From: CAZKAP01 sp964552195
Lineage (GTDB): Bacteria > Bacteroidota > Bacteroidia > Flavobacteriales > Flavobacteriaceae
Direction: 5' to 3'
NCBI GenBank assembly: GCA_964552195.1
Contig: CAZKFM010000003.1
Span: 62,001-126,000, forward strand
DNA length: 64,000 nt
How positions within the stretch are numbered: position 1 is the stretch's first letter; each line of letters starts with the position of its first letter. Below are positions 7,913-16,107 of this stretch, piece after piece. Below the pieces are notes generated by a model. The model was given only the letters and a program-made list of their open reading frames with translations, did not search any database and had not been told where the DNA came from. The position numbers and the translations under genes were made by a program.

Positions 7913-10900
7913 TTACTCCTCGATTCGGATTTCCCTGACCTCCCTGAAGCGCTTGATCTCCAGGTTCTCCATAAACGCCTGGTATTCACTCCAGGAAGAT
8001 CGGAAGAAGTTGTTGGTGTGTTCCAGAGCACTGGAAAGGGCCTGCCGGGCGAAATTCTTGAGACGGGTCTCATTCTCCGTAATGCCTGAGGGTCGGGAAC
8101 TTCCGTAACGCCTGGCCAGACTAATCTGGTCGATCACGGTAACCTCAGGATTCTGCTTGATGCCCTGACGCTTGTCCACCTTGCCCAGGTACAGCGCGAC
8201 GATGCTGTCAATATCCTTGGAGATGGCCTCACTGCGTTCAATGGCTTCCTTATAGTTATCCTTATCGAGTTCGCTGAGCTCATTTTTGAATCCCTCGGCC
8301 AGCTTCTTGCTTTCTGACAGTTGTTTCAGGGCTTCGGCCGCCTTTTGCTGGTACCCCTGCAGTTCTTTCCCGAATTCATAAACCTGACGCATATCGCTTA
8401 GTTTGTGTTTGAGCCTGGGGTCCATCTTGACCTGAACCTGGGTGGAGTCCTTCCATTCGCCCATTTCAGCTACTACCTTGTAAAGACCCGGTAGTACCTT
8501 CTGTCCTGACGGTTCTCTTTTCGGTTTGCGGTAGTTGCGCATGGGCCGGTCGGCTCCTTTTTCCTCCAGTCCCCAGTAAATGCGGTGGAAGCCCGGTTTG
8601 TCCGGTGTCTTGTACTTCAGCGTCCGTATGCGTTCACCACCCTGGTAAATGTGGAATTGAATGCTGTCCTTTTCTTTCTTGGATTCTTTCTCCTTTTTCT
8701 TTTCGGAACGTCTCCGGTTCGGCTCTTTATCCTTGAAGTCCTTGCTGAGGAAGTAGGTGATCATTGCACCCGCCTTGCGATTTTCCCCGTTGTACAAGGC
8801 ATCACCACCGAAACGGCTGCCCGTAGGTTGCTGAAAGGAGGCCAGATAGGCCATGGGCGAGGGGAATAACAGCAAGGGTTCTTCCATCTTGGCGGGATCC
8901 CTGGCCATTTCCTGTAGTGGTCTGAGGTCGTCGATAACCCAGGCTGAACGGCCGAAGGTGCCGATCACCAGGTCCTGCTCTCTGGGATGGATCTGCAGGT
9001 CTTTAGTGGACACGGTTGGAAAGTCTCCGGACCATTTCGTCCAGTCCTCCCCGGCGTTGATGGAGTAATACAGCCCGTCATCCGTTCCCAGGAACATAAG
9101 GTTGGGATTTTCAGTATCCTCAATAACAGCTAGTGCGAATCCGAATACATCCTCTTCGTCGACGATACGTTCCCAAGAACGACCGTAGTTCCGGGTACGA
9201 TACACATAGGGGGTATAGTCGTAGCGCCGGTAGTTGTTGGCCACCAGCAGAGCCGCGCCTTTCTGACTGGCCGACGCCCGAATCTGGGCTATCCAGCTGC
9301 CCTCGGGCAGGCCTTTGAGATTCTTAGTCACCTCGGTCCATTTATTACCACCGTCCTGGGTATAGTGAACCCTACCGTCGTCGGTACCTGCCCAAAGCAT
9401 TCCCTTTTCCATGGAAGAGGGCTCGATGACCAGTATGGTACAGTGATTCTCGGCTCCGGTAGCGTCCAGGGTAATGCCTCCGCTATCGTACTGTTTCTGT
9501 TTTTCGGCATCATTGGTCGTCAGGTCTTCGGAGATGACCTTCCAGGTCAACCCCTTATCCGTGCTTTTGTGGACGAACTGGCTTCCGAAATACACGGTAT
9601 TCGGGTCGAAGGGATCCCGTGCTATGGCGGCATTCCAGTTGAAGCGGAGCTTGACGTCCATGGATGGGGGGGTAGGACGCACGGTATAGTTGTCCCCCGT
9701 CTGCCAGTCGTAACGGACGACACTGCCCTCCTGGCTCATGGAGAATCCGTAACGGGAGTCTTGCAGATCCGGAACCACGTCGAACCCGTCTCCAAAGGAA
9801 ATTTCCTGCCAGTAGCTGTTTCGTATGCCCTGATCCCTCCAGACGTAGGCCGGGCCTCGCCAGGAACCGTTATCCTGCATGCCTCCGTAAATGTTATAGG
9901 GGTATTCGTTATCGGTAGCGATATGGTAGAACTGGGCCACGGGTAAATTGCCAATGAACCTCCAGGACTTACCGCCGTCCCGGCTGATGTTCATGCCCCC
10001 GTCGTTACCGTCGATCATGAATTGACCGTCGTACGGATGTATCCACCAGGCGTGATGGTCCGGGTGTACCCCATTGTCCACGTAGTACGCCGGCATGAGC
10101 TGCTCGAAATTTTTGCCTCCATCCTCCGAGACATTGACATAGGTAAAGATCGAGTATACCCGGTTTTCGTTCTCGGGGTCCACGTAGATGTCGGAATAGT
10201 AAAAAGGACGGTCTCCGATGTCACTCTTGTCATTGACCTTTTTCCAGTTCATACCTCCGTCTTCCGAGCGATAGAGAGCATTTTTCTTGGATTCGATCAG
10301 GGCATAGACGATCTCGGGTTTGTTGGTGGCAAAGGCCAGCCCTATGCGCCCGAGCGGTCCCTTGGGAAGTCCGTTGCTCTCGTCCAGCCTCTTCCAGTTT
10401 TCGCCCCCGTCTATGGTAATGTAGAGACCGCTGCCTGGGCCACCGGAATTAAAAAACCAGGGCTGCCTTTGATGCTCCCAGAGTGCCGCGATCAGCTTAT
10501 TGGGATTGGAGGGGTCCATGACCAGATCTGCGGTTCCACTTTTTTCATTGGAAAACAGGATGCGTTCCCAGGTTTTGCCTCCGTCCAGGGTCTTGTACAC
10601 CCCGCGTTCGGGTTGTGTACCCCAGGGCGAACCGATGGCGCCGACATACACTACATCGGGATGCGTTGGGTCGATGATCACCCGGTGTATATGACGCGTC
10701 TGTTCCAACCCCATGCAGGCCCAGGTCTTGCCTCCATCCAGGGATTTATAGATTCCATAACCCCCGTTGAGGCTGTTTCGCGGGTTTCCCTCTCCGGTTC
10801 CTACCCAGACTACGTCGGGATTGGATTGCTGAATGGCTACAGCTCCTATCGAGGCGGTTTTCTCACGATCAAAGATGGGCTCCCAGGCAATGCCACCGGA

Positions 10901-11119
10901 ATCCGACTTCCACAAGCCTCCGGAAGCAGTGCCTACGTAAATGGTGTTGGGGTCGTCCAGGACCACGTCTATAGTGGTAACCCGCCCGCTCATGCCGGCG
11001 GGACCCACGTTGCGCGCTCGTATATCTCCGAGCAGGTTCCGGTCCAGGGTTTGTGCAAACAGCGGAAATCCCAGCAATACCAGGGATAGGGTTACTACAA
11101 AACGATTCAGTATGCTCAT
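7913..11119 (-). CDS. Exported VPS10/sortilin-type Asp-box beta-propeller protein
   Basis: A 1068-residue protein with a signal peptide ending in LLGFPLFAQ. The first roughly 700 residues carry about eleven Asp-box motifs (for example KSLDGGKTW, KTLDGGKTW, RSEDGGMNW, ISRDGGKSW, YSINAGEDW), the hallmark of BNR/sortilin-like beta-propellers. The remainder contains a highly charged segment (RRRSEKKKEKESKKEKD) and a helical C-terminal region. No type IX secretion C-terminal domain is evident, so it is probably periplasmic or surface-associated by another route. Related proteins are often annotated as glycosyl hydrolases, but no catalytic residues can be pointed to. It is followed by exported peptidases on the same strand. 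A 355-codon plus-strand frame inside it is a shadow. Confidence 0.85.
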   Translation of the reverse strand: MSILNRFVVTLSLVLLGFPLFAQTLDRNLLGDIRARNVGPAGMSGRVTTIDVVLDDPNTIYVGTASGGLWKSDSGGIAWEPIFDREKTASIGAVAIQQSNPDVVWVGTGEGNPRNSLNGGYGIYKSLDGGKTWACMGLEQTRHIHRVIIDPTHPDVVYVGAIGSPWGTQPERGVYKTLDGGKTWERILFSNEKSGTADLVMDPSNPNKLIAALWEHQRQPWFFNSGGPGSGLYITIDGGENWKRLDESNGLPKGPLGRIGLAFATNKPEIVYALIESKKNALYRSEDGGMNWKKVNDKSDIGDRPFYYSDIYVDPENENRVYSIFTYVNVSEDGGKNFEQLMPAYYVDNGVHPDHHAWWIHPYDGQFMIDGNDGGMNISRDGGKSWRFIGNLPVAQFYHIATDNEYPYNIYGGMQDNGSWRGPAYVWRDQGIRNSYWQEISFGDGFDVVPDLQDSRYGFSMSQEGSVVRYDWQTGDNYTVRPTPPSMDVKLRFNWNAAIARDPFDPNTVYFGSQFVHKSTDKGLTWKVISEDLTTNDAEKQKQYDSGGITLDATGAENHCTILVIEPSSMEKGMLWAGTDDGRVHYTQDGGNKWTEVTKNLKGLPEGSWIAQIRASASQKGAALLVANNYRRYDYTPYVYRTRNYGRSWERIVDEEDVFGFALAVIEDTENPNLMFLGTDDGLYYSINAGEDWTKWSGDFPTVSTKDLQIHPREQDLVIGTFGRSAWVIDDLRPLQEMARDPAKMEEPLLLFPSPMAYLASFQQPTGSRFGGDALYNGENRKAGAMITYFLSKDFKDKEPNRRRSEKKKEKESKKEKDSIQFHIYQGGERIRTLKYKTPDKPGFHRIYWGLEEKGADRPMRNYRKPKREPSGQKVLPGLYKVVAEMGEWKDSTQVQVKMDPRLKHKLSDMRQVYEFGKELQGYQQKAAEALKQLSESKKLAEGFKNELSELDKDNYKEAIERSEAISKDIDSIVALYLGKVDKRQGIKQNPEVTVIDQISLARRYGSSRPSGITENETRLKNFARQALSSALEHTNNFFRSSWSEYQAFMENLEIKRFREVREIRIEE

Positions 11120-11214
11120 GGTTGATCAGTTAATTTTCGATGGCCAGTATAGTAATTTTGGCGCTCAGAGGCAAGAAATACAGGCCGAACCCAGTGCTCA
11201 AGCACCTTCTGCAA

Positions 11215-12867
11215 TCAATATTCAGCAGGCTTGAAATCCACCAGATAGCCGGGGTGAATGTCGACATCCTTTGCCACCGTATCAAGAGTCTTCCATTCGA
11301 TGTCGGGAAACACCCACTTGGGACTGCCATCAATCAGTAATTCCACCGGCATGTCGAAGCCTTCCACTACATTCGTATAGCGGAAGGCCAGCGTACCGTC
11401 CGTGTCCCGTCGGTATTCCAAAATGGGGATCATGGTAGTTCTCAGGTATTGCTGGAAAAAAGCGGACAGGTCCTTACCGGTTTTCCGGCTGATGTAGTCT
11501 TCCACCTGACGACTGCTCACGGTTTGGTGGTAGAACTCCCGGTTAAGGCCCCGCAGTACTTCCCTCCACAGCTCGGTATCCTCTACCAGCCGGCGAAGGG
11601 TATGCAGCATATTGGACCCCTTGTAGTACATGTCACCGGAGCCCTCCTGGTTTACGCCGTAAGCCCCTATTATGGGGCGATCGTTCCGAATGCGGCTCCG
11701 CGTACCCACTATATACTCTTCTGCCGCCTCGAATCCGTGGTGGTATTCCAGAAAAAGGGATTCGCTGTAAGCGGTAAAGCCCTCGTGTATCCACATGTCT
11801 GCCGCATCGCTGTAGGTAATGTTGTTGGCAAACCACTCGTGACCGGATTCATGGATAATGATGAAGTCGAATTTAAGTCCCTGTCCCGTTCCCGATAAAT
11901 CCCTGCCCAGATAACCGTTCTGGTACCGATTGCCGTAGGTAACCGAGCTCTGGTGCTCCATGCCCAGGTAGGGCACCTCCACCAGCTTGAAGCTGTCTTC
12001 ATAAAACGGATAGGGGCCGAACCAGTGTTCGAAGGCCTCCAGCATGGGCTTAACCTGTTGAAATTGTCTCAGAGCCCTTTTCCGTTCGTAACTCAGTACA
12101 TAATAGGTGAGATCCAGGGTTCCCTTAAGTCCTTTATAGGAGTCATCCAAACGGACGTAGTCCCCGATATTGATGTTGACGCCGTAATTGTTTATGGGAT
12201 TTTTAACGACCCAATTAAAGGTCTTCCGACCACCAGTTTCCCTAACGTTCTCCAATCTGCCATTGGCTACCGCCACCAGGTCCGAAGGAACGGTGGCCCG
12301 TATTCGCATACTGTCGGGTTCGTCGTACATATGATCCTTATTGGGCCACCATGAACTCGCTCCCAGTCCCTGGCAGGAAGTGGCCACGAAGGGGCGTCCA
12401 TTCCGATCCTTTTCCCAAGAAAAGCCTCCGTCCCAGGGAGCTCGAATTGCCTTGCGGGGTACTCCGCCATAGGCCATCTCTAACTCAAAGATCTGGCCGG
12501 CCTCTGGCAGGAAAGGTAGATCTACATAGTATACATTGCCATCTCGGCTGAGGGGACATTCGCTTCCCTGTATTACGGCGCTGTAGAGGACAAGGGGCTC
12601 CTGCAGGTCGATTTGCAGCCTTCGTTCCGGACGGATGGCACGGAAATGCATTTGGTTCGTCCCCTGAAGACTCTGGTTTTCGATATCGACATCGACGTGC
12701 AGGTCGTAGTAGGTCAAATCCCACCAGGCACGTTCAGGGGTAATGCTTCCCCTTAGACTGTCTTGCCGGCTAAAGCCCTCCATTTGCGCATAGGAATTCC
12801 AGAGGGCAAACACCATGAACAGCAGGGCGTGGAATCTGAGGTATTCTGGTCGTCTGTGCGTTCGCAT
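11215..12867 (-). CDS. Exported M1 family metallopeptidase
   Basis: A 550-residue zinc aminopeptidase-like protein with a signal peptide (cleavage near NSYAQ). The gluzincin motif is complete: His339-Glu340-x2-His343 in HESGHEWF and the third ligand Glu362 in WIHEGFTAYSES. The substrate-N-terminus motif of M1 enzymes, usually GAMEN, is GMEHQS at 302-307, which is common in the periplasmic Bacteroidota branch. The N-terminal beta-domain (about 45-230) precedes the catalytic domain. The large helical C-terminal domain of classical aminopeptidase N is replaced by a shorter tail. The catalytic state looks intact. It lies between the beta-propeller protein and a dienelactone hydrolase, all on the minus strand, suggesting exported peptide or ester degradation. 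Confidence 0.92.
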   Translation of the reverse strand: MRTHRRPEYLRFHALLFMVFALWNSYAQMEGFSRQDSLRGSITPERAWWDLTYYDLHVDVDIENQSLQGTNQMHFRAIRPERRLQIDLQEPLVLYSAVIQGSECPLSRDGNVYYVDLPFLPEAGQIFELEMAYGGVPRKAIRAPWDGGFSWEKDRNGRPFVATSCQGLGASSWWPNKDHMYDEPDSMRIRATVPSDLVAVANGRLENVRETGGRKTFNWVVKNPINNYGVNINIGDYVRLDDSYKGLKGTLDLTYYVLSYERKRALRQFQQVKPMLEAFEHWFGPYPFYEDSFKLVEVPYLGMEHQSSVTYGNRYQNGYLGRDLSGTGQGLKFDFIIIHESGHEWFANNITYSDAADMWIHEGFTAYSESLFLEYHHGFEAAEEYIVGTRSRIRNDRPIIGAYGVNQEGSGDMYYKGSNMLHTLRRLVEDTELWREVLRGLNREFYHQTVSSRQVEDYISRKTGKDLSAFFQQYLRTTMIPILEYRRDTDGTLAFRYTNVVEGFDMPVELLIDGSPKWVFPDIEWKTLDTVAKDVDIHPGYLVDFKPAEY

Positions 12868-12891
12868 TAGTGGTCAATCAGCTCTTTGGGC

Positions 12892-13731
12892 TTAGTTCGA
12901 CAGCAGGTTCAGTAACCGTTCCCAGGCCGCATCGCGAGCCTCCCGCTCGACACCGCTTTCGGCCTGATCCCCTTTGCGCATGAAGGCGTGGGTAGCTCCC
13001 TGGTAGATTACGGGTTCGTAAGTTTTACCCGCTTTCTTCATGAATTCACCGGTCGCTTCAATCGTTGAATTCACCCGCTGGTCATTCTCACCGTAGAAAC
13101 CGTATACCGGACAGCTTATGGAAGCCAAAGCTTCGGCCTCAGCGGGGGCCGTTCCGTAGAACACAAACGCGTTCTGGAGATTGACATTATGTGTGGCATA
13201 GCGGAAGCTCTGGCTTCCTCCCCAGCAAAAACCCACTACGGAAATGTCACCATTACAGGCGGGATCGGACTTGAGCATTTGGTAAACCGCGTCCAGATCG
13301 GCCGTTACCATGTCGGCGTCCAGGCCGTAGATGGCCTTACGGGCTTCATCTGAGTTAGCAAAATCCGTGGTGCGCTTGACTCCCTCCACGGTTCCGGAAA
13401 TCAGATCGGGCGCGGCAACCAGATAACCCGCCTCGCCCAACTGGTCGGCGAAGGAGCGTGCCCAGTCGTTCAGACCCCGGTTTTCGTGGATTACGATTAC
13501 TCCCGGGGCTCCGGCGTTTACCTCGGAGTAAACGACAAAGGTTTCTAGCTGTGTCCCATCGGAACGTTCGGTCGTTCGCCATTCGTGGTGCCGCGGGGAT
13601 TCGCTCAGGGAAATGTCGGTCTGGGCCGTATCCCTGGAACTCTCGGTACCGGTTCCGAACTTACATCCTTGTAAGGACAGGGCTATGGAGACGATCAGTA
13701 CAGTTGGAAGAATTTGGTATTTCATATTCAT
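12892..13731 (-). CDS. Dienelactone hydrolase family lipoprotein
   Basis: A 279-residue alpha/beta hydrolase of the dienelactone hydrolase family. The catalytic triad is visible: nucleophile Cys169 in GFCWGG, Asp217 in GENDQRV and His248 in GATHAF. The N-terminus has a lipobox (SLQGC, Cys23), so unlike the cytoplasmic family founder this enzyme is exported and membrane-anchored. The substrate is unknown. Its ATG overlaps the TGA of the upstream M28 peptidase gene by four bases (ATGA), indicating translational coupling, and the two products probably work in the same compartment. A second ATG two codons downstream would give the same lipoprotein. Confidence 0.88.
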   Translation of the reverse strand: MNMKYQILPTVLIVSIALSLQGCKFGTGTESSRDTAQTDISLSESPRHHEWRTTERSDGTQLETFVVYSEVNAGAPGVIVIHENRGLNDWARSFADQLGEAGYLVAAPDLISGTVEGVKRTTDFANSDEARKAIYGLDADMVTADLDAVYQMLKSDPACNGDISVVGFCWGGSQSFRYATHNVNLQNAFVFYGTAPAEAEALASISCPVYGFYGENDQRVNSTIEATGEFMKKAGKTYEPVIYQGATHAFMRKGDQAESGVEREARDAAWERLLNLLSN

Positions 13732-15080
13732 CGGATTATTTTTTGAGGAAAGGTAACCGGGCTTTCATGTCCATTCGCACCCACCGAGGCGACCCCGAAG
13801 AGGTAATTGTCGATAACGATTCCTTCGAGAGTAAAACGGTCGGTGTCACCCACATATCGGGCATAGTCCCAGGTCGGTGAGGTAGTGTCCCTCCAATAGA
13901 TTTTATACCCTATGGCACCTTCGGCCTTAGTCCAGCTGAGCTTGGCAGAAGGCTCTACGATACCGCCGATGGCTACTTCGGTGGGAGCGGGAGGAGCCCA
14001 ACCCAAAGAGGCCAGGGTGATGGCATTGACCGCGGTCAGTTTACGGGCATACGGGAAGTTTACATGTTCCAGAACGTCCCCATAGGCGATGCCGTCCTCT
14101 ACACGTATGTCCTGGTGCTGCTGGTTGTAGTTTTCATGGGCTTCCATGATGCGTATACCGGCGTACCCCAAATCGTTGAACGGCCGGTGGTGGCCTCCAC
14201 GGCCAAAGCGATCGAGGCGATAAATCAGCCGTGGATCCATTTCCGGCATGTAGAGGGTCGTCAGCTTGTGTACATAGCGCGCCAGCTGACGCGAGATACC
14301 ATCTACCTCACCTCCGTAAAAGCGACGTGCCCTGCGCTCCCTTTCCGTTTCTGTGGGAGGTACGGGCTCGGAGAATATGCGGAATTCCGTGTTGCTGATT
14401 TCACCATCCACCCCCTTGATATTGCCAATCATGTCGTTGTTGAGAACTCCGACAATTTCCCATCCCTGTTCCTTGGCGAAATTAGCCAGTCCCTGACCTC
14501 CGAAGAGTCCTTGTTCTTCTCCGGAGAGCCCCGCGTATATGATGCTGTGATCGAAGCGGTATTTCGATAGCACCCGGGCTGCATCTATGGTACCGGCCAT
14601 TCCGCTCGCATTGTCGTTTGCACCAGGCGAATCGGAGGTATAATCCGTCGGACTGGATACCCGGGAATCGATATCGCCACTCATGATCACATAGCGGTTC
14701 GGATATTTGCTTCCTTTCTGTATCGCCAGTATATTGACCACCCAGACATCCTTTACGATGCGTGCATTGGTGCCTTCTTTCACCAGATTCCTTTGCTCCC
14801 TGACCAAAAGACAACCGTCGCAGTCTTTCGAAATCTTTTGAAACTCCCGTTTGATCCAGCGTCGCGCAGCACCGATGCCCCTGGTATCGGAAACGGTATC
14901 ACTCAGGGTGTGCCGGGTGCCAAACCCGGCCAGAGTCGCCACATCGGCTTCGATGCGTTCTGCGGAGACGGCGTCGATGATGTCGTATAAACGGGGGTCA
15001 GTCTGCGCATTGAGCCCAGCGGTCAGAAGCGAGGCTGCAAAAACTTTAATCCCAAGGGTGCTGATCGCCTGATATGTCAT
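13728..15080 (-). CDS. Exported M28 family metallopeptidase with C-terminal FN3-like domain
   Basis: A 450-residue protein from the ATG at 15080; a longer form would need a TTG at 15107 ahead of the signal peptide. Signal peptide about 1-25 (AGLNAQ). The M28 core shows bridging Asp156 in GANDNASG, the catalytic pair Glu188-Glu189 in SGEEQGLFGG, Asp216 in NNDMIG and a His in GGHHRPFND. The first zinc ligand, normally His in HxD, is Asp136 in SGDIDSR, a possible ligand change. After about residue 365 a fibronectin-III-like domain follows (TEVAIGGIVEPSAKLSW, GYKIYWRD). Probably a periplasmic aminopeptidase or carboxypeptidase. Coupled by a four-base overlap to the downstream dienelactone hydrolase. 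Confidence 0.88.
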   Translation of the reverse strand: MTYQAISTLGIKVFAASLLTAGLNAQTDPRLYDIIDAVSAERIEADVATLAGFGTRHTLSDTVSDTRGIGAARRWIKREFQKISKDCDGCLLVREQRNLVKEGTNARIVKDVWVVNILAIQKGSKYPNRYVIMSGDIDSRVSSPTDYTSDSPGANDNASGMAGTIDAARVLSKYRFDHSIIYAGLSGEEQGLFGGQGLANFAKEQGWEIVGVLNNDMIGNIKGVDGEISNTEFRIFSEPVPPTETERERRARRFYGGEVDGISRQLARYVHKLTTLYMPEMDPRLIYRLDRFGRGGHHRPFNDLGYAGIRIMEAHENYNQQHQDIRVEDGIAYGDVLEHVNFPYARKLTAVNAITLASLGWAPPAPTEVAIGGIVEPSAKLSWTKAEGAIGYKIYWRDTTSPTWDYARYVGDTDRFTLEGIVIDNYLFGVASVGANGHESPVTFPQKIIR

Positions 15081-15090
15081 GGATATGAAT

Positions 15091-15122
15091 TTTGTGTCGA
15101 CAAACAATATACCCCATTTTTG
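15091..15122 (+). promoter_or_regulatory. Candidate promoter of the glycerophosphodiesterase gene
   Basis: TTTG (15091-15094) and CATTTTTG (15115-15122) are separated by 20 bases. The second element matches the flavobacterial -7 consensus at seven of eight positions. It sits in the divergent space 79 bases before the plus-strand gene. Confidence 0.35.
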
Positions 15123-15200
15123 CCGTAACTCGGATTCCCGTTTTTGAATGTAAAGTGAAAGGCAGCCAACAACGGATTCCCCGGGTCGAATGAAAACGAT

Positions 15201-16076
15201 ATGAATATCCCTGTATCATCCCTGGGCCGATGGGCAATCACATCCGCTCTGCTCATCATCCTGGCACTGAGCGCTTGTCGCCGGAACCCTGAAAATCCAG
15301 CCGGAGCATCCATACGCACGGTCACTATAAGCGCCCATCGCGGGGGTCCCGCATCGGGCTATCCGGAAAACGCCCTGGAGACTCTTCGGCATACTGTGGA
15401 GCTGATCGATGGGGTGATGCTGGAAGTAGATGTCCGGCAAACCCGGGATCGGCAGTTGGTGTTAATGCACGACCGAACGCTCGACCGGACAACCACATTC
15501 AAAGGCCCCCTAAGGAATTTCACCCTGGAAGAGCTGTCGTCTGCACGACTTGTGGATATGCATGGCCAAATCGTTGAAATGGGAATTCCGACCCTGGAAC
15601 GGGTATTCGAATGGCTGAGGGATACAGATGCCTTCCTGAGTCTGGATATCAAGGATAATGAATCCTTTGATCCCGTGATCGAGCTCGTCCGGTCATATGG
15701 AGTTTCGGAACGGGTGGAACTGATTACCTACAACATTTCGGACGCCATACGCATACACGGCAGCGACCCGGAACTGTACCTCTCCGTTTCCATAGGTTCC
15801 CGCAAGGCGCTGACCCGATTCCTCGAAAGTGGGATCTCCCCGGATAGGGTATCGGCCTTTACCGGCCTCAACCTCAAGGACGCTGAATTTTATAAGGACT
15901 TACGCGAAGCCGGTGTTGTGGTGACCTTGGGTACCTTGGGCAATCTGGACCGCAGGGCACAAGCCCGGGGGGATGAGCTCTACGCCGAATGGAAGAACCT
16001 GGGCATCGACCGATTCGCCACCGACAGGCCTTTCGCAGTAGATGCCTTGCGGCGGTCGGGCAAGCTGTCTCCTTAG
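15201..16076 (+). CDS. Glycerophosphodiester phosphodiesterase lipoprotein
   Basis: A 291-residue lipoprotein (lipobox LSAC, Cys26) with a GDPD TIM-barrel. The catalytic set is present: His46-Arg47 in SAHRGG, Glu56 in YPENALE, Glu75 and Asp77 in LEVDVRQT and His90 in LMHDRTLDRTT. These enzymes release glycerol-3-phosphate and an alcohol from glycerophosphodiesters, here presumably in the periplasm during phospholipid turnover. It is a single-gene unit divergent from the M28 peptidase and converging on the trehalose gene. Known relatives also include lysophospholipase-D-type activity, which sequence alone does not exclude. Confidence 0.92.
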   Translation: MNIPVSSLGRWAITSALLIILALSACRRNPENPAGASIRTVTISAHRGGPASGYPENALETLRHTVELIDGVMLEVDVRQTRDRQLVLMHDRTLDRTTTFKGPLRNFTLEELSSARLVDMHGQIVEMGIPTLERVFEWLRDTDAFLSLDIKDNESFDPVIELVRSYGVSERVELITYNISDAIRIHGSDPELYLSVSIGSRKALTRFLESGISPDRVSAFTGLNLKDAEFYKDLREAGVVVTLGTLGNLDRRAQARGDELYAEWKNLGIDRFATDRPFAVDALRRSGKLSP

Positions 16077-16107
16077 GAACAAATAGGCAGCCCTGAGGTC
16101 ATGCGCA

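Noticed and set aside
10022..11089. Long plus-strand reading frame (355 codons) inside the beta-propeller gene
   Set aside because: It mirrors a well-supported exported protein on the minus strand, has no domain-like features, and shows the repetitive composition expected of an antisense frame.
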